Positions 8,694 through 16,568 of a stretch of 64,000 nt of DNA are shown here, piece by piece. This DNA is from Sphaerisporangium rufum (GTDB lineage Bacteria > Actinomycetota > Actinomycetes > Streptosporangiales > Streptosporangiaceae). Numbering within the stretch: position 1 is the first letter of the stretch; every line of letters starts with the position of its first letter. The stretch covers positions 62,001-126,000 of the forward strand of contig NZ_BOOU01000058.1 of NCBI RefSeq assembly GCF_016863395.1. The letters are read 5' to 3'. The notes below the pieces were generated by a model. It had not been told where the DNA came from, did no database searches, and saw nothing but the letters and a program-made list of their open reading frames with translations. The position numbers and the translations under genes are program-made.

Positions 8694-9614
8694 ATGCGGC
8701 GAATCTTCAGCACCGCGGCGGCGACCGTCGTCGCGGTGTTCACTCTTGGGGCGTGTGGCGGCGGCGGCGATCCGCTGAACGACAGCGCGAGCGTGGCGCC
8801 CAGCGCGTCCGGCTCGGCGGGCGGCGCCGGGAAGGTCGTGGTCGGCTCGGCCAACTTCCCGGAGAACGTGCTGCTGGCCTCCATCTACTCCCAGGCGCTG
8901 TCCGCCAAGGGCGTCCAGGTGGAGGAGAAGTTCAACATCGGCAGCCGCGAGGTCCTCTACGACCAGATCAAGAGCGGCGCGCTGACCGTGCTGCCGGAGT
9001 ACAACGGCGGCCTGCTCAGCTTCCTCGACCCCAAGAGCACCGCGGCGAGCAAGGAGGAGGTCGACGGCGAGCTCAAGTCCAAGCTGCCGGCCGAGCTGGA
9101 GTTGCTCGACTCGGCGGCGGCCGAGGACAACGACTCGCTGACCGTCTCCAAGGCGACCGCCGACAAGTACAAGCTCGCCACCATCGAGGACCTGGCCAAG
9201 GTCGCCAAGGACTTCGTCGTCGGCGGCCCGCCGGAGTTCAAGAAGCGCCGGGAGGCCCAGTTCAAGGACGTCTACGGCCTGACCTTCAAGGAGTGGAAGC
9301 CGACCGGTGACACCACGGCGGACGCCATCAAGAGCGACGCCGTCCAGGTCGGCAACGTCTTCACCACCGATCCCAAGATCCTGATCAACGGCCTGGTGCC
9401 GCTGCAGGACCCCAAGCACGTCTTCAGCGCCCAGAACGTCACGCCGCTGGTGAACAAGGCCGGGGTGACCGACGACGTGCGCACCACCCTCAACGGCATC
9501 TCCGCCAAGCTCACCACCGAAGGCCTGGTGGACATGATGAAGCGGGTGGCCGTCGACAAGGACGACCCGCCCATGGTCGCCAAGGACTGGCTGACCCAGA
9601 ACGGCCTGCTCTGA
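8694..9614 (+). CDS. opuCC: Glycine betaine/osmoprotectant-binding lipoprotein
   Basis: A 306-residue OpuAC-type (PF04069) binding protein. It begins MRRIFSTAAATVVAVFTLGA, with the lipobox LGAC putting the lipidated Cys at residue 21, followed by a Gly/Ser/Ala linker. The domain starts KVVVGSANFPENVLLASIYS and contains LPEYNGGLLSFLDP, hallmarks of the QAT-transporter binding proteins. ATG 8694 is used because an earlier GTG-frame start at 8667 would add residues ahead of the signal peptide; AAAGGGA precedes it. It is the last gene of the operon and is followed by a strong terminator. Confidence 0.9.
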   Translation: MRRIFSTAAATVVAVFTLGACGGGGDPLNDSASVAPSASGSAGGAGKVVVGSANFPENVLLASIYSQALSAKGVQVEEKFNIGSREVLYDQIKSGALTVLPEYNGGLLSFLDPKSTAASKEEVDGELKSKLPAELELLDSAAAEDNDSLTVSKATADKYKLATIEDLAKVAKDFVVGGPPEFKKRREAQFKDVYGLTFKEWKPTGDTTADAIKSDAVQVGNVFTTDPKILINGLVPLQDPKHVFSAQNVTPLVNKAGVTDDVRTTLNGISAKLTTEGLVDMMKRVAVDKDDPPMVAKDWLTQNGLL

Positions 9615-9727
9615 CCTGGTGCGGCGTCCGCATACCTTCGCCGGGTCGCCCGGGATGCGCCGGCCTCGGCATCGGTCGCTCGCCGACCCGGTGAACGTCA
9701 CCGGACGCCGCACCGGCATCACCCGAA

Positions 9728-9759
9728 GAACGGACCGCGCCCACCGGCGCGGTCCGTTC
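9728..9759. terminator. Strong bidirectional hairpin terminator
   Basis: GAACGGACCGCGCC, loop CACC, GGCGCGGTCCGTTC: a perfect 14-bp stem followed by CTTT. It lies between the convergent osmoprotectant operon and the CU044_5270-like gene and probably ends transcription from both sides. Confidence 0.85.
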
Positions 9760-9777
9760 CTTTCTCCAAGGCGTGCC

Positions 9778-11007
9778 TCAGTTCCGGCGCTCGGGCACCT
9801 CCGGCCGCTCGTCGGTCCAGCCGATCGCCTGGTAGGAGGTGGTGTTGCGCAGCTCCACCGGGCGGCCGTCCGCCAGCCTGCCGGTGTTCGTCCACACCTC
9901 GGCGAGCGGCAGGCCGGTGCCGGGATCGACCAGGAACCGGACATCGGTGAACCGGCCCGGCTCGAACTCCACCTGGTAGCCGACCGCCTGCCCGCGCCGG
10001 CCCAGCGGGTCAGTGGTCTCCCCCTCGGCTCGGATGCCGGGCAGTGACGCCAGGACGCGGTAGGCCGACGCCCGGACCTCGGGGGCCACTGGCAGAGAGC
10101 TGATGATCGCCAGGCAGTCCGCCCGAAGCCCGTGCACGATCTCCTTCTCCCGCTCCGCACCGGTCAGCTCGGCCATGTCCGGTGACGCCAGTTGCCGGAT
10201 GACGCGCTGCTTCAGGTACGCCCGGAGCTTGTCAGGATCGCTCGGGATCGCGCGCACTTGCCGCCAGGTCACCAGCTCCTGGGTCAGGTCGCCGGCCGCG
10301 CCGTTCCAGTGGCCGTGCAACCGCTCCACGCTGGGCTCGCCGGCCGCCGCCTTCAGCGGCCGCCGGTACGGGACGGAGTAGAGCTCATCGGTGTCGAAGT
10401 CCTCGGGATAGCGCCAGCTGGCGGGCGCGCCCGCCGCCCGCCAGGCCGCCTCGTCCTCCGGGGACGCGGGTTTCGCACCGAGGTACCGGCGGATGCGCCA
10501 GTTCTGCAACTCGGGTCTCTCCGCCAGCCACAGCTCGGTCGAGCTCTTCTGCGCGATCACATAGCCGCGGCTGGGATCGAGCATCATCGACTGGTGCACT
10601 GTGCCGACCCGCCAGTAGTCGCCGGTCGTGCGGGCCCGCTCCACGGTGGTGGCGGCGGCCAGCAGGATCTGCCGGGCGGTCGGCCCGGCCGTCGTGGCGA
10701 TCGACGTGCCGGGCCGGGCCGCGATGGGCGGCGTCCCGCCGGACATGACCGTGGGCACGAGGACGGCCGCCGCGGCCGCCGCGGCGAGGCTCAACCCGGC
10801 CCCGATCCGCCGATGCCGCCGCTTCCGGCCGGCAGGTGCCAGGTCGCGCACCGTGGCGGGCGCGGCCGCTTCGGCGAGCAGCCGGGCGCGGCCCGCCGCG
10901 ACCGTATCGGGTGAGGGTTCGTGAGACCCGAGCAGGTCGCGCACCGCGGTCAGGTGCCCAGGCTCGACCGAGTGACGGAGGTCCCGGTCGTCATGCGATT
11001 CATCCAT
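9778..11007 (-). CDS. CU044_5270-type membrane protein, putative partner of the adjacent ECF sigma factor
   Basis: A 409-residue protein. The first ~65 residues are cytoplasmic and charged. One membrane helix (IGAGLSLAAAAAAAVLVPTV) follows an RKRRHRR patch, and a large extracytoplasmic domain follows with WRVGTVHQSMMLD, GYQVEFEPGRFTDVRFLVDP and a Tyr/Trp-rich end. This layout and the 8-bp overlap with an upstream ECF sigma gene are characteristic of the CU044_5270 family, thought to act as sigma-linked sensors or anti-sigma factors. No ZAS zinc motif (HxxxCxxC) is visible, so an anti-sigma role is inference. I use ATG 11005-11007 because the longer frame to 11565 lies inside the sigma gene. 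Confidence 0.8.
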   Translation of the reverse strand: MDESHDDRDLRHSVEPGHLTAVRDLLGSHEPSPDTVAAGRARLLAEAAAPATVRDLAPAGRKRRHRRIGAGLSLAAAAAAAVLVPTVMSGGTPPIAARPGTSIATTAGPTARQILLAAATTVERARTTGDYWRVGTVHQSMMLDPSRGYVIAQKSSTELWLAERPELQNWRIRRYLGAKPASPEDEAAWRAAGAPASWRYPEDFDTDELYSVPYRRPLKAAAGEPSVERLHGHWNGAAGDLTQELVTWRQVRAIPSDPDKLRAYLKQRVIRQLASPDMAELTGAEREKEIVHGLRADCLAIISSLPVAPEVRASAYRVLASLPGIRAEGETTDPLGRRGQAVGYQVEFEPGRFTDVRFLVDPGTGLPLAEVWTNTGRLADGRPVELRNTTSYQAIGWTDERPEVPERRN

Positions 11008-11602
11008 CGGATCCTCCGGATTCAGCGGTGATGTCGTCCAGCGCGGCGCGCAGCTTCCGGCGCACCCGGTTGAGTCGCGAGCCCACGGTGCCGGTGGGGA
11101 TGTCCAGAGCCTGCGCGATCTCCTCGTAGCCCAGATCGCCGTACGCGACGAGCAGCAGCACGTCCCGGTCGCCGTCGGCCAGCCGGCCGAGCTCGGTGGC
11201 GAGCCGCCGCTTCGTGGCCGCCGCGGTGACCCGTGCCACCACCCGGTCGGCGTGCTCGCCCTCGGCGGGATGCTCGACCGGCACCCTGGCCAGGGCCTCC
11301 AGCCGCCGGGTCTCGCTGCGGCGATGGCCGGCGAGCAGGTTGGTGGCGATCCCGTACAGCCACCGGCGTACCTCGCCCCGAGCCGGGTCGAAGCCGTCGC
11401 GCTTACGGAACGCGACCAGGAAGGTCTCCGCGGCCAGATCGTCGGCGGCCTGCGGGCCGATCCGCGCGGCGATGTAGCGGTAGATGGCACCGAAGTGGCG
11501 GTCGTACAGCGTGGCGAAGGACTCGGGCCGGTGTCGCGACTGCTCGATGAGTACGGCGTCGTCAAGTCTCCCCGGCGAATCGGGGGGAGCGGTCATCCGC
11601 AT
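11000..11602 (-). CDS. ECF RNA polymerase sigma factor
   Basis: A 200-residue sigma-70 protein. Region 2 is SFATLYDRHFGAIYRYIAAR with the DDLAAETFLVAFRKR segment and the RRWLYGIATNLLAGHRR helix. Region 4 is LADGDRDVLLLVAYGDLGYE followed by the helix-turn-helix IAQALDIPTGTVGSRLNRVR. The start is ATG 11600-11602, preceded by GAAAGGA with 5-nt spacing; the longer frame to 11689 lacks a ribosome site. It overlaps the CU044_5270-like gene, forming a sigma/regulator pair. Its regulon cannot be read from the window. Confidence 0.92.
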   Translation of the reverse strand: MRMTAPPDSPGRLDDAVLIEQSRHRPESFATLYDRHFGAIYRYIAARIGPQAADDLAAETFLVAFRKRDGFDPARGEVRRWLYGIATNLLAGHRRSETRRLEALARVPVEHPAEGEHADRVVARVTAAATKRRLATELGRLADGDRDVLLLVAYGDLGYEEIAQALDIPTGTVGSRLNRVRRKLRAALDDITAESGGSDG

Positions 11603-11836
11603 GGTGTCCTTTCTTCCAGGTACACCATTAGTCCGTCGCATCCCCGGTTCGACTTCATGGCGAGCGAAGACGCCCGCTTTCCGGTTCATGCCGTTCTCCG
11701 GCCGGGGGCGACCGGACCCGGCCCGTCCATCGCGTCACCCCACCCGGGCGTCGTGATACGCGCCCGGCGCCTGGCGACGCCCCCGCGCCGGGCCGCTTGC
11801 GCGCGGGAGGTGCGGCCGGTGGTAGGAGTGGGGGTC

Positions 11837-12316
11837 ATGGATCAGTTCACCGAGGCGATGGGGCAGCTCGCCGGGGGAGTGGCCGTCGTCACCGTCCAGG
11901 ACGGGCGCGACGACATCGGCACGACGGTGACCACCTTCGCCTCGCTGTCGGCCGACCCGCCGATGGTGCTGCTCAGCCTGGCGTCGGGCGGCTACCTGGG
12001 CGAGGTGTTGCTACGCCGGGACCGGTGGGCGGCCACCCTGCTGTCCGGCGCCCAGTCGGTGGTGGCCAGCCGGTTCGCCACCCCGGGCCGGCCGAGTGCT
12101 CGGCTGCTGGTGGCCGGCACCCCGCACCACCGCGGCGAGCACACCGGCGCCCTGGTGCTCGACGGCGGCGTGGCGGCGCTGGAGGCCGAGACCACCCAGG
12201 TCGTGCCGGCCGGCGACCACACCCTCTTCCTCGCCCGGGTCCTCGCCGTCGCCTACGTCGACCCCACCCGCCCGCCCCTGATCCGCCTCCGCGCCCGCTA
12301 CCGCCCCCTCCCCTGA
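11837..12316 (+). CDS. Flavin reductase-like FMN-binding protein
   Basis: A 159-residue split-barrel flavin-reductase-like protein (PF01613). The N-terminal GGVAVVTVQDGRDDIGTTVT and ASLSADPPMVLLSLASGG segments bind FMN in the family, and the end (DHTLFLARVLAV) matches the family core. Such proteins supply reduced flavin to monooxygenases or act as small flavoenzymes. ATG 11837 with AGGAG 8 nt upstream is the start; the long frame from 11252 runs antisense through the sigma gene. No partner monooxygenase is next to it, so the physiological role is open. Confidence 0.85.
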   Translation: MDQFTEAMGQLAGGVAVVTVQDGRDDIGTTVTTFASLSADPPMVLLSLASGGYLGEVLLRRDRWAATLLSGAQSVVASRFATPGRPSARLLVAGTPHHRGEHTGALVLDGGVAALEAETTQVVPAGDHTLFLARVLAVAYVDPTRPPLIRLRARYRPLP

Positions 12317-12351
12317 CCCGCCGGGGATCCCGGACACGGCCACGGGGCCGT

Positions 12352-12594
12352 TCAGCCGGGGAAGCGGTCCACCCGCAGCACCGCGACCTCGTTTTGTGGG
12401 TCGAGCACGATATAGGTCACCGATAGGCCCTTGTAGTCCCAGACGTACATGTTGCCGGCACGGCGCAACTTGCGCCCGTTGCCCGGCGTCAGTTGGAGGA
12501 TGTCGTAGAGATCCAATAGGACGTTGATCTCGGAGCCGGACAAGTCGTCGATCTGGCTTTCGGCGATATCACTGCCCATTCGGATGGTGTACAC
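12352..12594 (-). CDS. RelE/ParE-like toxin candidate
   Basis: An 80-residue protein predicted to be RelE-like: an N-terminal helix region (SGSEINVLLDLYDILQLTPG), a basic turn (GRKLRRAG) and antiparallel strands (MYVWDYKGLSVTYIVLD, EVAVLRVDRF). It lies directly after a DUF6247-like gene: its GTG start (12594) immediately follows the TAG of that gene, so the two are coupled. This is the size and arrangement of a type II toxin-antitoxin pair with the antitoxin first. Catalytic residues are not conserved enough to assign, so activity is inference. An ATG five codons in is an alternative start. Confidence 0.6.
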   Translation of the reverse strand: MYTIRMGSDIAESQIDDLSGSEINVLLDLYDILQLTPGNGRKLRRAGNMYVWDYKGLSVTYIVLDPQNEVAVLRVDRFPG

Positions 12595-12906
12595 CTACCG
12601 CTGGACTCCGCGGCGGGCCAGCACTTCAGCCAGCGTCGGACCTGCCTTGCGTACACCGGACTGCAACTGATCAGCCTCTCGATGCATCCGCTGCCAGTCT
12701 GCCGGATCAGTGGTGGCCCGCGTCGCGATACGCCACCACGCGGAGAGGAAGTCGTCGAGTGCCGCCAGGTCGACGACAGGTGAGTGGGTGATCTTTTCAA
12801 GTTCGGCATCGAACGCGGCGACATTAGCCGAGGGCAGGGCTGCGCGTACGGCGGTGAAGGTCCGCTCTATCTGCGAATAGGAGCTGTCGTGCCGCTGGAC
12901 GGTCAT
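12595..12906 (-). CDS. DUF6247-like protein, putative antitoxin
   Basis: A 103-residue protein with helical segments and the pattern FDAELEKITHSPVVDLAALD followed by FLSAWWRIATRA, which I recognise as DUF6247-like, a family usually encoded beside small RelE-type proteins in actinobacteria. ATG 12904-12906 has AAGG 7 nt upstream. It is the first gene of a two-gene unit with the RelE-like ORF and no other gene is coupled. A role in neutralising the partner and repressing the unit would be typical but is not shown here. Confidence 0.6.
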   Translation of the reverse strand: MTVQRHDSSYSQIERTFTAVRAALPSANVAAFDAELEKITHSPVVDLAALDDFLSAWWRIATRATTDPADWQRMHREADQLQSGVRKAGPTLAEVLARRGVQR

Positions 12907-13040
12907 GAAGAAGCCTTACCTCTTATTCCGGTTCCGCCTGCGACCTCAGCTTATCGAGCCGCAGGGCCCTGGTGGCGACTCCGGGTGACGTCCATCCGAT
13001 CTGACAGGTGGCCGAACCAGCGTAGCCGGTGTCGAATGGA

Positions 13041-14108
13041 TCATTTCTGTTCGGCTCGGGCAGCCAGGGTGTCCGGCGGCCAGAAGGTGATGCCGTAGGG
13101 GGCGAGGGACTCAGGGAGGTCGGCCATGCCGGGCAGCCGCTCGATGTGGTGCACGCCGGGCGGGGCGGTCCCCTCCAGCAGGGCGGCGGTGACGTGCGCG
13201 GCGACCAGCGCGGTGGCGCGGCTCTGGCCGTGGCCGGTGAGCGCGAAGGCGGCGTGCCGCCGGCCGTTGACCGCGTCGGCGCGCACCGCGAAGGCGTCCC
13301 CGCCGATGTGCACCCGGGTCAGCGACGCCGTCACCAGCCGCCGCAGCGCCGGCCGGCGGACGGCCCGGCGCAGGCCGAACAGGAACGTGGTGAGCGCCGC
13401 GGAGTCCAGGCACAGCCGGGTGGTCACCTCCGGCACGCCGAGCGTGCGGCGCAGGGTGTGCTGGTCGGAGAACGGGAACGGCCGCGCGGTGCGGGTGCCA
13501 TGTCCGGGCAGGTAGGCGGCCCTGGGTCCGGCGGGCGGGCCGTCCGGAGCGGCGGGGCGGGCCAGTTGCTCGACCACCCAGCGGACCCCGTCGGCGCCGT
13601 GCCGCTCGCCGCCGCCGATCATCACCGTCAGGTCCACCCGCTCGGCGCCGCCGACCGCCTCGTGCGCGCGCAGCGCCAGCAGGTTGGTCAGGCCCGGCGC
13701 CACCCCGACGCTGAGCGCGGCCGTCGCGCCCGCCGCCACCGCGACGCCGGCCAGCGCCTCGACCTGGGCGAGCAGGTGGTGGGAGGCGCCGACGTCCACC
13801 AGGTGCACGCCGCGCGCCAGGCAGGCCCGCGCGATCCCGGCGTCCGGCGGCTCGACGCACAGCACGACCACCGCGGGACGGTGCTCGTCCAGCACCCGCT
13901 CGAACCCGGGCAGGTCGGTGACGTCGACCCGGGCGGCCCGGTCGGAGCCGAGCGTGCGGGCCAGCCGCCGGGCCCGGTCGGGGTCGCGGCCGGCCGGGAT
14001 GACGCGGCCGGGGAACCGGCGGGCGAGGGACGAGGTGAGCGGGGTGCCGACGGCGCCGTAGCCGCCGATCGCCAGGACATCGGACACGCCGACAGAATGC
14101 TGAAGCAT
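13041..14108 (-). CDS. Saccharopine dehydrogenase-like NAD(P)-binding protein
   Basis: A 355-residue protein with an N-terminal Rossmann fold (DVLAIGGYGAVGTPLTSSLA, a GxGxxG-type loop) and the saccharopine dehydrogenase/trans-acting enoyl reductase layout (VVVLCVEPPDAGIARACLAR, GVHLVDVGA, GATAALSVGVAPGLTNLLAL). These proteins act on small or lipid substrates; the substrate cannot be told here. It lies 32 nt after a TetR gene on the same strand, with a palindrome in between, which suggests it is the regulator's target. Confidence 0.8.
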   Translation of the reverse strand: MLQHSVGVSDVLAIGGYGAVGTPLTSSLARRFPGRVIPAGRDPDRARRLARTLGSDRAARVDVTDLPGFERVLDEHRPAVVVLCVEPPDAGIARACLARGVHLVDVGASHHLLAQVEALAGVAVAAGATAALSVGVAPGLTNLLALRAHEAVGGAERVDLTVMIGGGERHGADGVRWVVEQLARPAAPDGPPAGPRAAYLPGHGTRTARPFPFSDQHTLRRTLGVPEVTTRLCLDSAALTTFLFGLRRAVRRPALRRLVTASLTRVHIGGDAFAVRADAVNGRRHAAFALTGHGQSRATALVAAHVTAALLEGTAPPGVHHIERLPGMADLPESLAPYGITFWPPDTLAARAEQK

Positions 14109-14119
14109 GTCATCAGCGA

Positions 14120-14133
14120 ATCACTGTAGTGAT
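14120..14133. promoter_or_regulatory. Palindrome between tetR and the saccharopine dehydrogenase-like gene
   Basis: ATCACT-GT-AGTGAT is a perfect palindrome, flanked further out by AAGCAT (14103-14108) and ATGCTT (14132-14137). It lies in the 32-nt gap between the TetR stop and the next ATG and could be an operator or an RNA hairpin. A related imperfect pair (TTACTAG...CTAGTGA) lies upstream of the TetR start at about 14799-14825. Confidence 0.4.
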
Positions 14134-14140
14134 GCTTTAG

Positions 14141-14788
14141 TCAACTGCTTTCCGCCGGATCGGGAAGGAGCTGCCGGATCAGCGCGTCGGCGGCCCACTC
14201 CTCCCAGTCGCCGGCCGGCCAGCCGCGTTCGTGGACGAGCAGGTGATAGCTCTCCGGCGCGAGTACGGCCAGGACGGTGTCGGCCGCGCGGGCGGCGTTG
14301 AACCCCTCCCGTAGCGGCGTCTTGGCGGCCAGCGCGCCGGTCATGACGGTGAACACCGTGTGCCGCTGCTCCTGGTTGGTCCGCCAGAGCTCGGCGATCT
14401 CCGGGTCGGCGGCGGCCGCCGAGCGCACCACCTCCAGCAGCGGGCCGACCCGGCCGTAGATCTCCGCCGATCGCCGGGCCATCAGGCGGAGCTGCGCGGC
14501 GGGCGCCGCGGCGAAGGCCTCGCCGACCCAGGGGCGGTCCAGGCTGGCCATCGGCGTGGTGTCGCCCGCGACCTCCACGTCGAGCAGTTCCTTGAGGATC
14601 GCCCGCTTGGTGGTGAAGGTGAAGTAGAGGGTCTGCACCGCGACGCCGGCCCGGGCGGCGATGGCCTGCATGGCGGTGGCGGCGTAGCCGCGTTCCAGGA
14701 AGAGAGCCTTGGCGGCGTCGAGCATGCGGGCGCGGGTGGCGGCGGCCTTCGCGGCCCGCACGCCCGCCGCCGGTTTCGAGGTGGCCAT
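14141..14788 (-). CDS. TetR/AcrR-family transcriptional regulator
   Basis: A 215-residue repressor. The helix-turn-helix is in ALFLERGYAATAMQAIAARA and GVAVQTLYFTFTTKRAILKE (about residues 27-66). The C-terminal half is a ligand-binding domain of ordinary length. ATG 14788 has AAGG 7 nt upstream. It is divergent from the Rrf2 gene and heads a two-gene unit with the saccharopine dehydrogenase-like gene, its probable target. Ligand unknown. Confidence 0.88.
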   Translation of the reverse strand: MATSKPAAGVRAAKAAATRARMLDAAKALFLERGYAATAMQAIAARAGVAVQTLYFTFTTKRAILKELLDVEVAGDTTPMASLDRPWVGEAFAAAPAAQLRLMARRSAEIYGRVGPLLEVVRSAAAADPEIAELWRTNQEQRHTVFTVMTGALAAKTPLREGFNAARAADTVLAVLAPESYHLLVHERGWPAGDWEEWAADALIRQLLPDPAESS

Positions 14789-14866
14789 GTCCCGACCTTA
14801 CTAGCATGAAGTGCCGCTCTAGTGAGCGTGATCCGGGCAGCTTCGATGGGGTCGCTTTCGCCGGGC

Positions 14867-14891
14867 AACCTGGACGTGTAATATCCAGGTT
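14867..14891. promoter_or_regulatory. Rrf2 operator 1 overlapping -10, leaderless start
   Basis: AACCTGGA, 9-nt spacer, TCCAGGTT: a perfect 8-bp-arm inverted repeat ending at the base before the GTG start at 14892. A TAATAT -10 box (14879-14884) lies inside it, so transcription should begin at or next to the GTG. A regulator bound here would block its own promoter. The same motif recurs at 15419-15437. Confidence 0.65.
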
Positions 14892-15377
14892 GTGCGGATG
14901 AGTGAAGGCGTCGAGTGGGCGGTCCACTGCTGCCTGACCCTGGCGTGGCTGGGGGACGAGCGGCCGGTGCCGGCCGCGCGGCTGGCGGCGGGTTACGAGC
15001 TGCCCACGGCCTACCTCAACAAGCAGCTCCAGGCCCTGGTGCGGGCCGGCGTCCTGGAGTCCGTCGCCGGGGCCAAGGGCGGCTTCCGGCTGGCCCGGCC
15101 ACTGGAGAAGATCACCCTGATGGACGTGGTGGCCGCGGTCGAAGGGCCGGAGGACGCCTTCCAGTGCCAGGAGATCCGCCGGCGCGGGATGGGGGCCGGC
15201 GCGCCGGAGGGAAGGTACCGCGCGCCGTGCGCGGTGTCGACCGCGATGCGCCGGGCCGAGCTGGCCTGGCGACGCGCGCTCGCCGCCCAGACCCTCGCCG
15301 AGATTCAGGCCGCCGCCGAGCGCCAGGCGCCGGACCTGGGTCGCGGGGTGCGCCGCTGGTACGGCCAGGACGGCTGA
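14892..15377 (+). CDS. Rrf2-family transcriptional regulator
   Basis: A 161-residue regulator with the Rrf2 winged helix: VEWAVHCCLTLAWLG, then PTAYLNKQLQALVRAGVLES and the wing VAGAKGGFRLARPLEKITLM. It has only two Cys in the C-terminal half (FQCQEI and RAPCAVST), not the classical three-Cys cluster, so an Fe-S cofactor is doubtful and thiol-redox or ligand sensing is possible. GTG 14892 follows a -10 box by 7 nt with no ribosome site, so it is probably leaderless. Matching operators before it and before the AhpD-like gene indicate autoregulation and control of that gene. Confidence 0.85.
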   Translation: MRMSEGVEWAVHCCLTLAWLGDERPVPAARLAAGYELPTAYLNKQLQALVRAGVLESVAGAKGGFRLARPLEKITLMDVVAAVEGPEDAFQCQEIRRRGMGAGAPEGRYRAPCAVSTAMRRAELAWRRALAAQTLAEIQAAAERQAPDLGRGVRRWYGQDG

Positions 15378-15418
15378 CCGGGTGATGGTGGCGACTCGCG
15401 CCCGCGCGGCGACCGAAT

Positions 15419-15437
15419 CTGGACATTCAACATCCAG
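15419..15437. promoter_or_regulatory. Rrf2 operator 2 upstream of the AhpD-like gene
   Basis: CTGGA, 9-nt spacer, TCCAG, with the same arm and spacer length as the site at 14867. The spacer contains a -10-like CAACAT. It lies 92 nt before the AhpD-like start codon. Confidence 0.6.
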
Positions 15438-15528
15438 TTACCTGCAGACCGCCCCGCCGACCGGCGGGGGAGATGGGAACACCGCCACCGGCCGGCCGGC
15501 CGGTACGGAAACGTGAAGGAGAAGCACC

Positions 15529-15996
15529 ATGGAACCGCGTATCGCGAACTTCCCCAAGGTCGCTCAGGGTGGCTACCAGGCGATGCTGGGCGTCGAGGCG
15601 TTCGTCCGCCAGGGGCCGGTGCCGAAGCCCACCCTGGAGCTGGTGAAGATCCGGGCCAGCCAGATCAACGGCTGCGGATTCTGCCTCGACATGCACGCCA
15701 AGGACGCCCGGGCGGCCGGGGAGACCGACGAGCGGCTGTTCACGGTGGCCGGCTGGCGGGAGGCGCCGTACTACACGCCGGCCGAGCGGGCCGCGCTGGC
15801 GCTGACCGAGGCGGTCACCCGGCTCGCCGACGGGGACGGCGTGTCCGACAAGCTGTGGGCCGAGGTGAGCGAGCACTACGACGACGAGGCGCTGGCGGTG
15901 CTGCTGGTGGCCATCGCGCAGATCAACAGCTGGAACCGGATCAACGTCGCCAACCGCACCCCCGCCGGCCACTACCGCCCCCGCGCCACCACCTGA
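15529..15996 (+). CDS. Carboxymuconolactone decarboxylase-family (AhpD-like) protein
   Basis: A 155-residue alkylhydroperoxidase D-like protein with the redox CxxC motif and His in NGCGFCLDMHAKDARAAGE and the family tail VAIAQINSWNRINVAN. In AhpD the two Cys and a nearby His reduce peroxide or a partner disulfide. AAGGAG precedes the ATG. The Rrf2 gene upstream and the shared operator suggest a small oxidative or electrophile response unit. Exact substrate unknown. Confidence 0.88.
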   Translation: MEPRIANFPKVAQGGYQAMLGVEAFVRQGPVPKPTLELVKIRASQINGCGFCLDMHAKDARAAGETDERLFTVAGWREAPYYTPAERAALALTEAVTRLADGDGVSDKLWAEVSEHYDDEALAVLLVAIAQINSWNRINVANRTPAGHYRPRATT

Positions 15997-16038
15997 CCCC
16001 CGTCCGGTGATCACCCGGCCGGCCCTCGCCGGCCGGGG

Positions 16039-16518
16039 TCAGGGGGTGCCGAGCCAGCCGGGGACGTCGAGGCGGAAGGGGTCGGGCGGGGTGACCCGGC
16101 GCAGGTCGTCCTCCAGGGCGCGCAGCCGGTCGGCGCCGAGGGTCTCGGCCCAGCGGGCACGCAGCTCGTCGAAGATGCGGGCCGACCGGACCAGCGCGTC
16201 GGAGCCGCGCGCGGTCAGCTGGACGACCTTGCGCCGGGCGTCGGCGGGGTCGGTGCCGCGTTCCAGGTAGCCGGCCTTCATCAGGGTGTCGATGGTCTTG
16301 CCGGCCGCCTGCTTGGACACGCCGAGCCGCCGGCCCAGCTCGGCCGCGGTGGTGCCCCGGGTGCCGACGGCCTGCATGACGAAGCCGTGCATCGGGCGCA
16401 GCCCGGGATGGCCCTGGCGGGCCAGCTCGGCGTGCAGCTCCTCGATGATCACGCGGAAGCCCATCAGCAGCCGCAGCGGCAGCTCGAATCCGGGCGGGTC
16501 AGTTGACACGATGGACAA
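16039..16518 (-). CDS. MarR-family transcriptional regulator
   Basis: A 159-residue winged-helix regulator: TTAAELGRRLGVSKQAAGKT is the recognition helix region and LERGTDPADARRKVVQLT the wing with the typical DxRxxxV pattern. The frame opens at TTG 16518; the GTG at 16507-16509 three codons in is equally likely and neither has a clear ribosome site. It is divergent from a cupin gene, and two spaced palindromes lie between them and overlap its start, suggesting autorepression. Confidence 0.85.
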   Translation of the reverse strand: MSIVSTDPPGFELPLRLLMGFRVIIEELHAELARQGHPGLRPMHGFVMQAVGTRGTTAAELGRRLGVSKQAAGKTIDTLMKAGYLERGTDPADARRKVVQLTARGSDALVRSARIFDELRARWAETLGADRLRALEDDLRRVTPPDPFRLDVPGWLGTP

Positions 16519-16549
16519 CCTGGTTCACCATTTCGACAACCACGTTGTC
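16514..16549. promoter_or_regulatory. Twin MarR-type operators between marR and cupin genes
   Basis: GACAACCACGTTGTC (16535-16549) is a perfect 6-bp-arm palindrome. GACAACCTGGTTCAC (16514-16528) is a weaker copy. Their centres are 21 bp apart, two helical turns, so two dimers would sit on one face. TATCTT (16550-16555) next to the first site is a possible -10 for the cupin gene. Confidence 0.6.
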
Positions 16550-16568
16550 TATCTTAGGAGATGCCGCC

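Noticed and set aside
11252-11836. N-terminal extension of the flavin reductase frame
   Set aside because: Runs antisense to the ECF sigma gene; a good ribosome site precedes ATG 11837.
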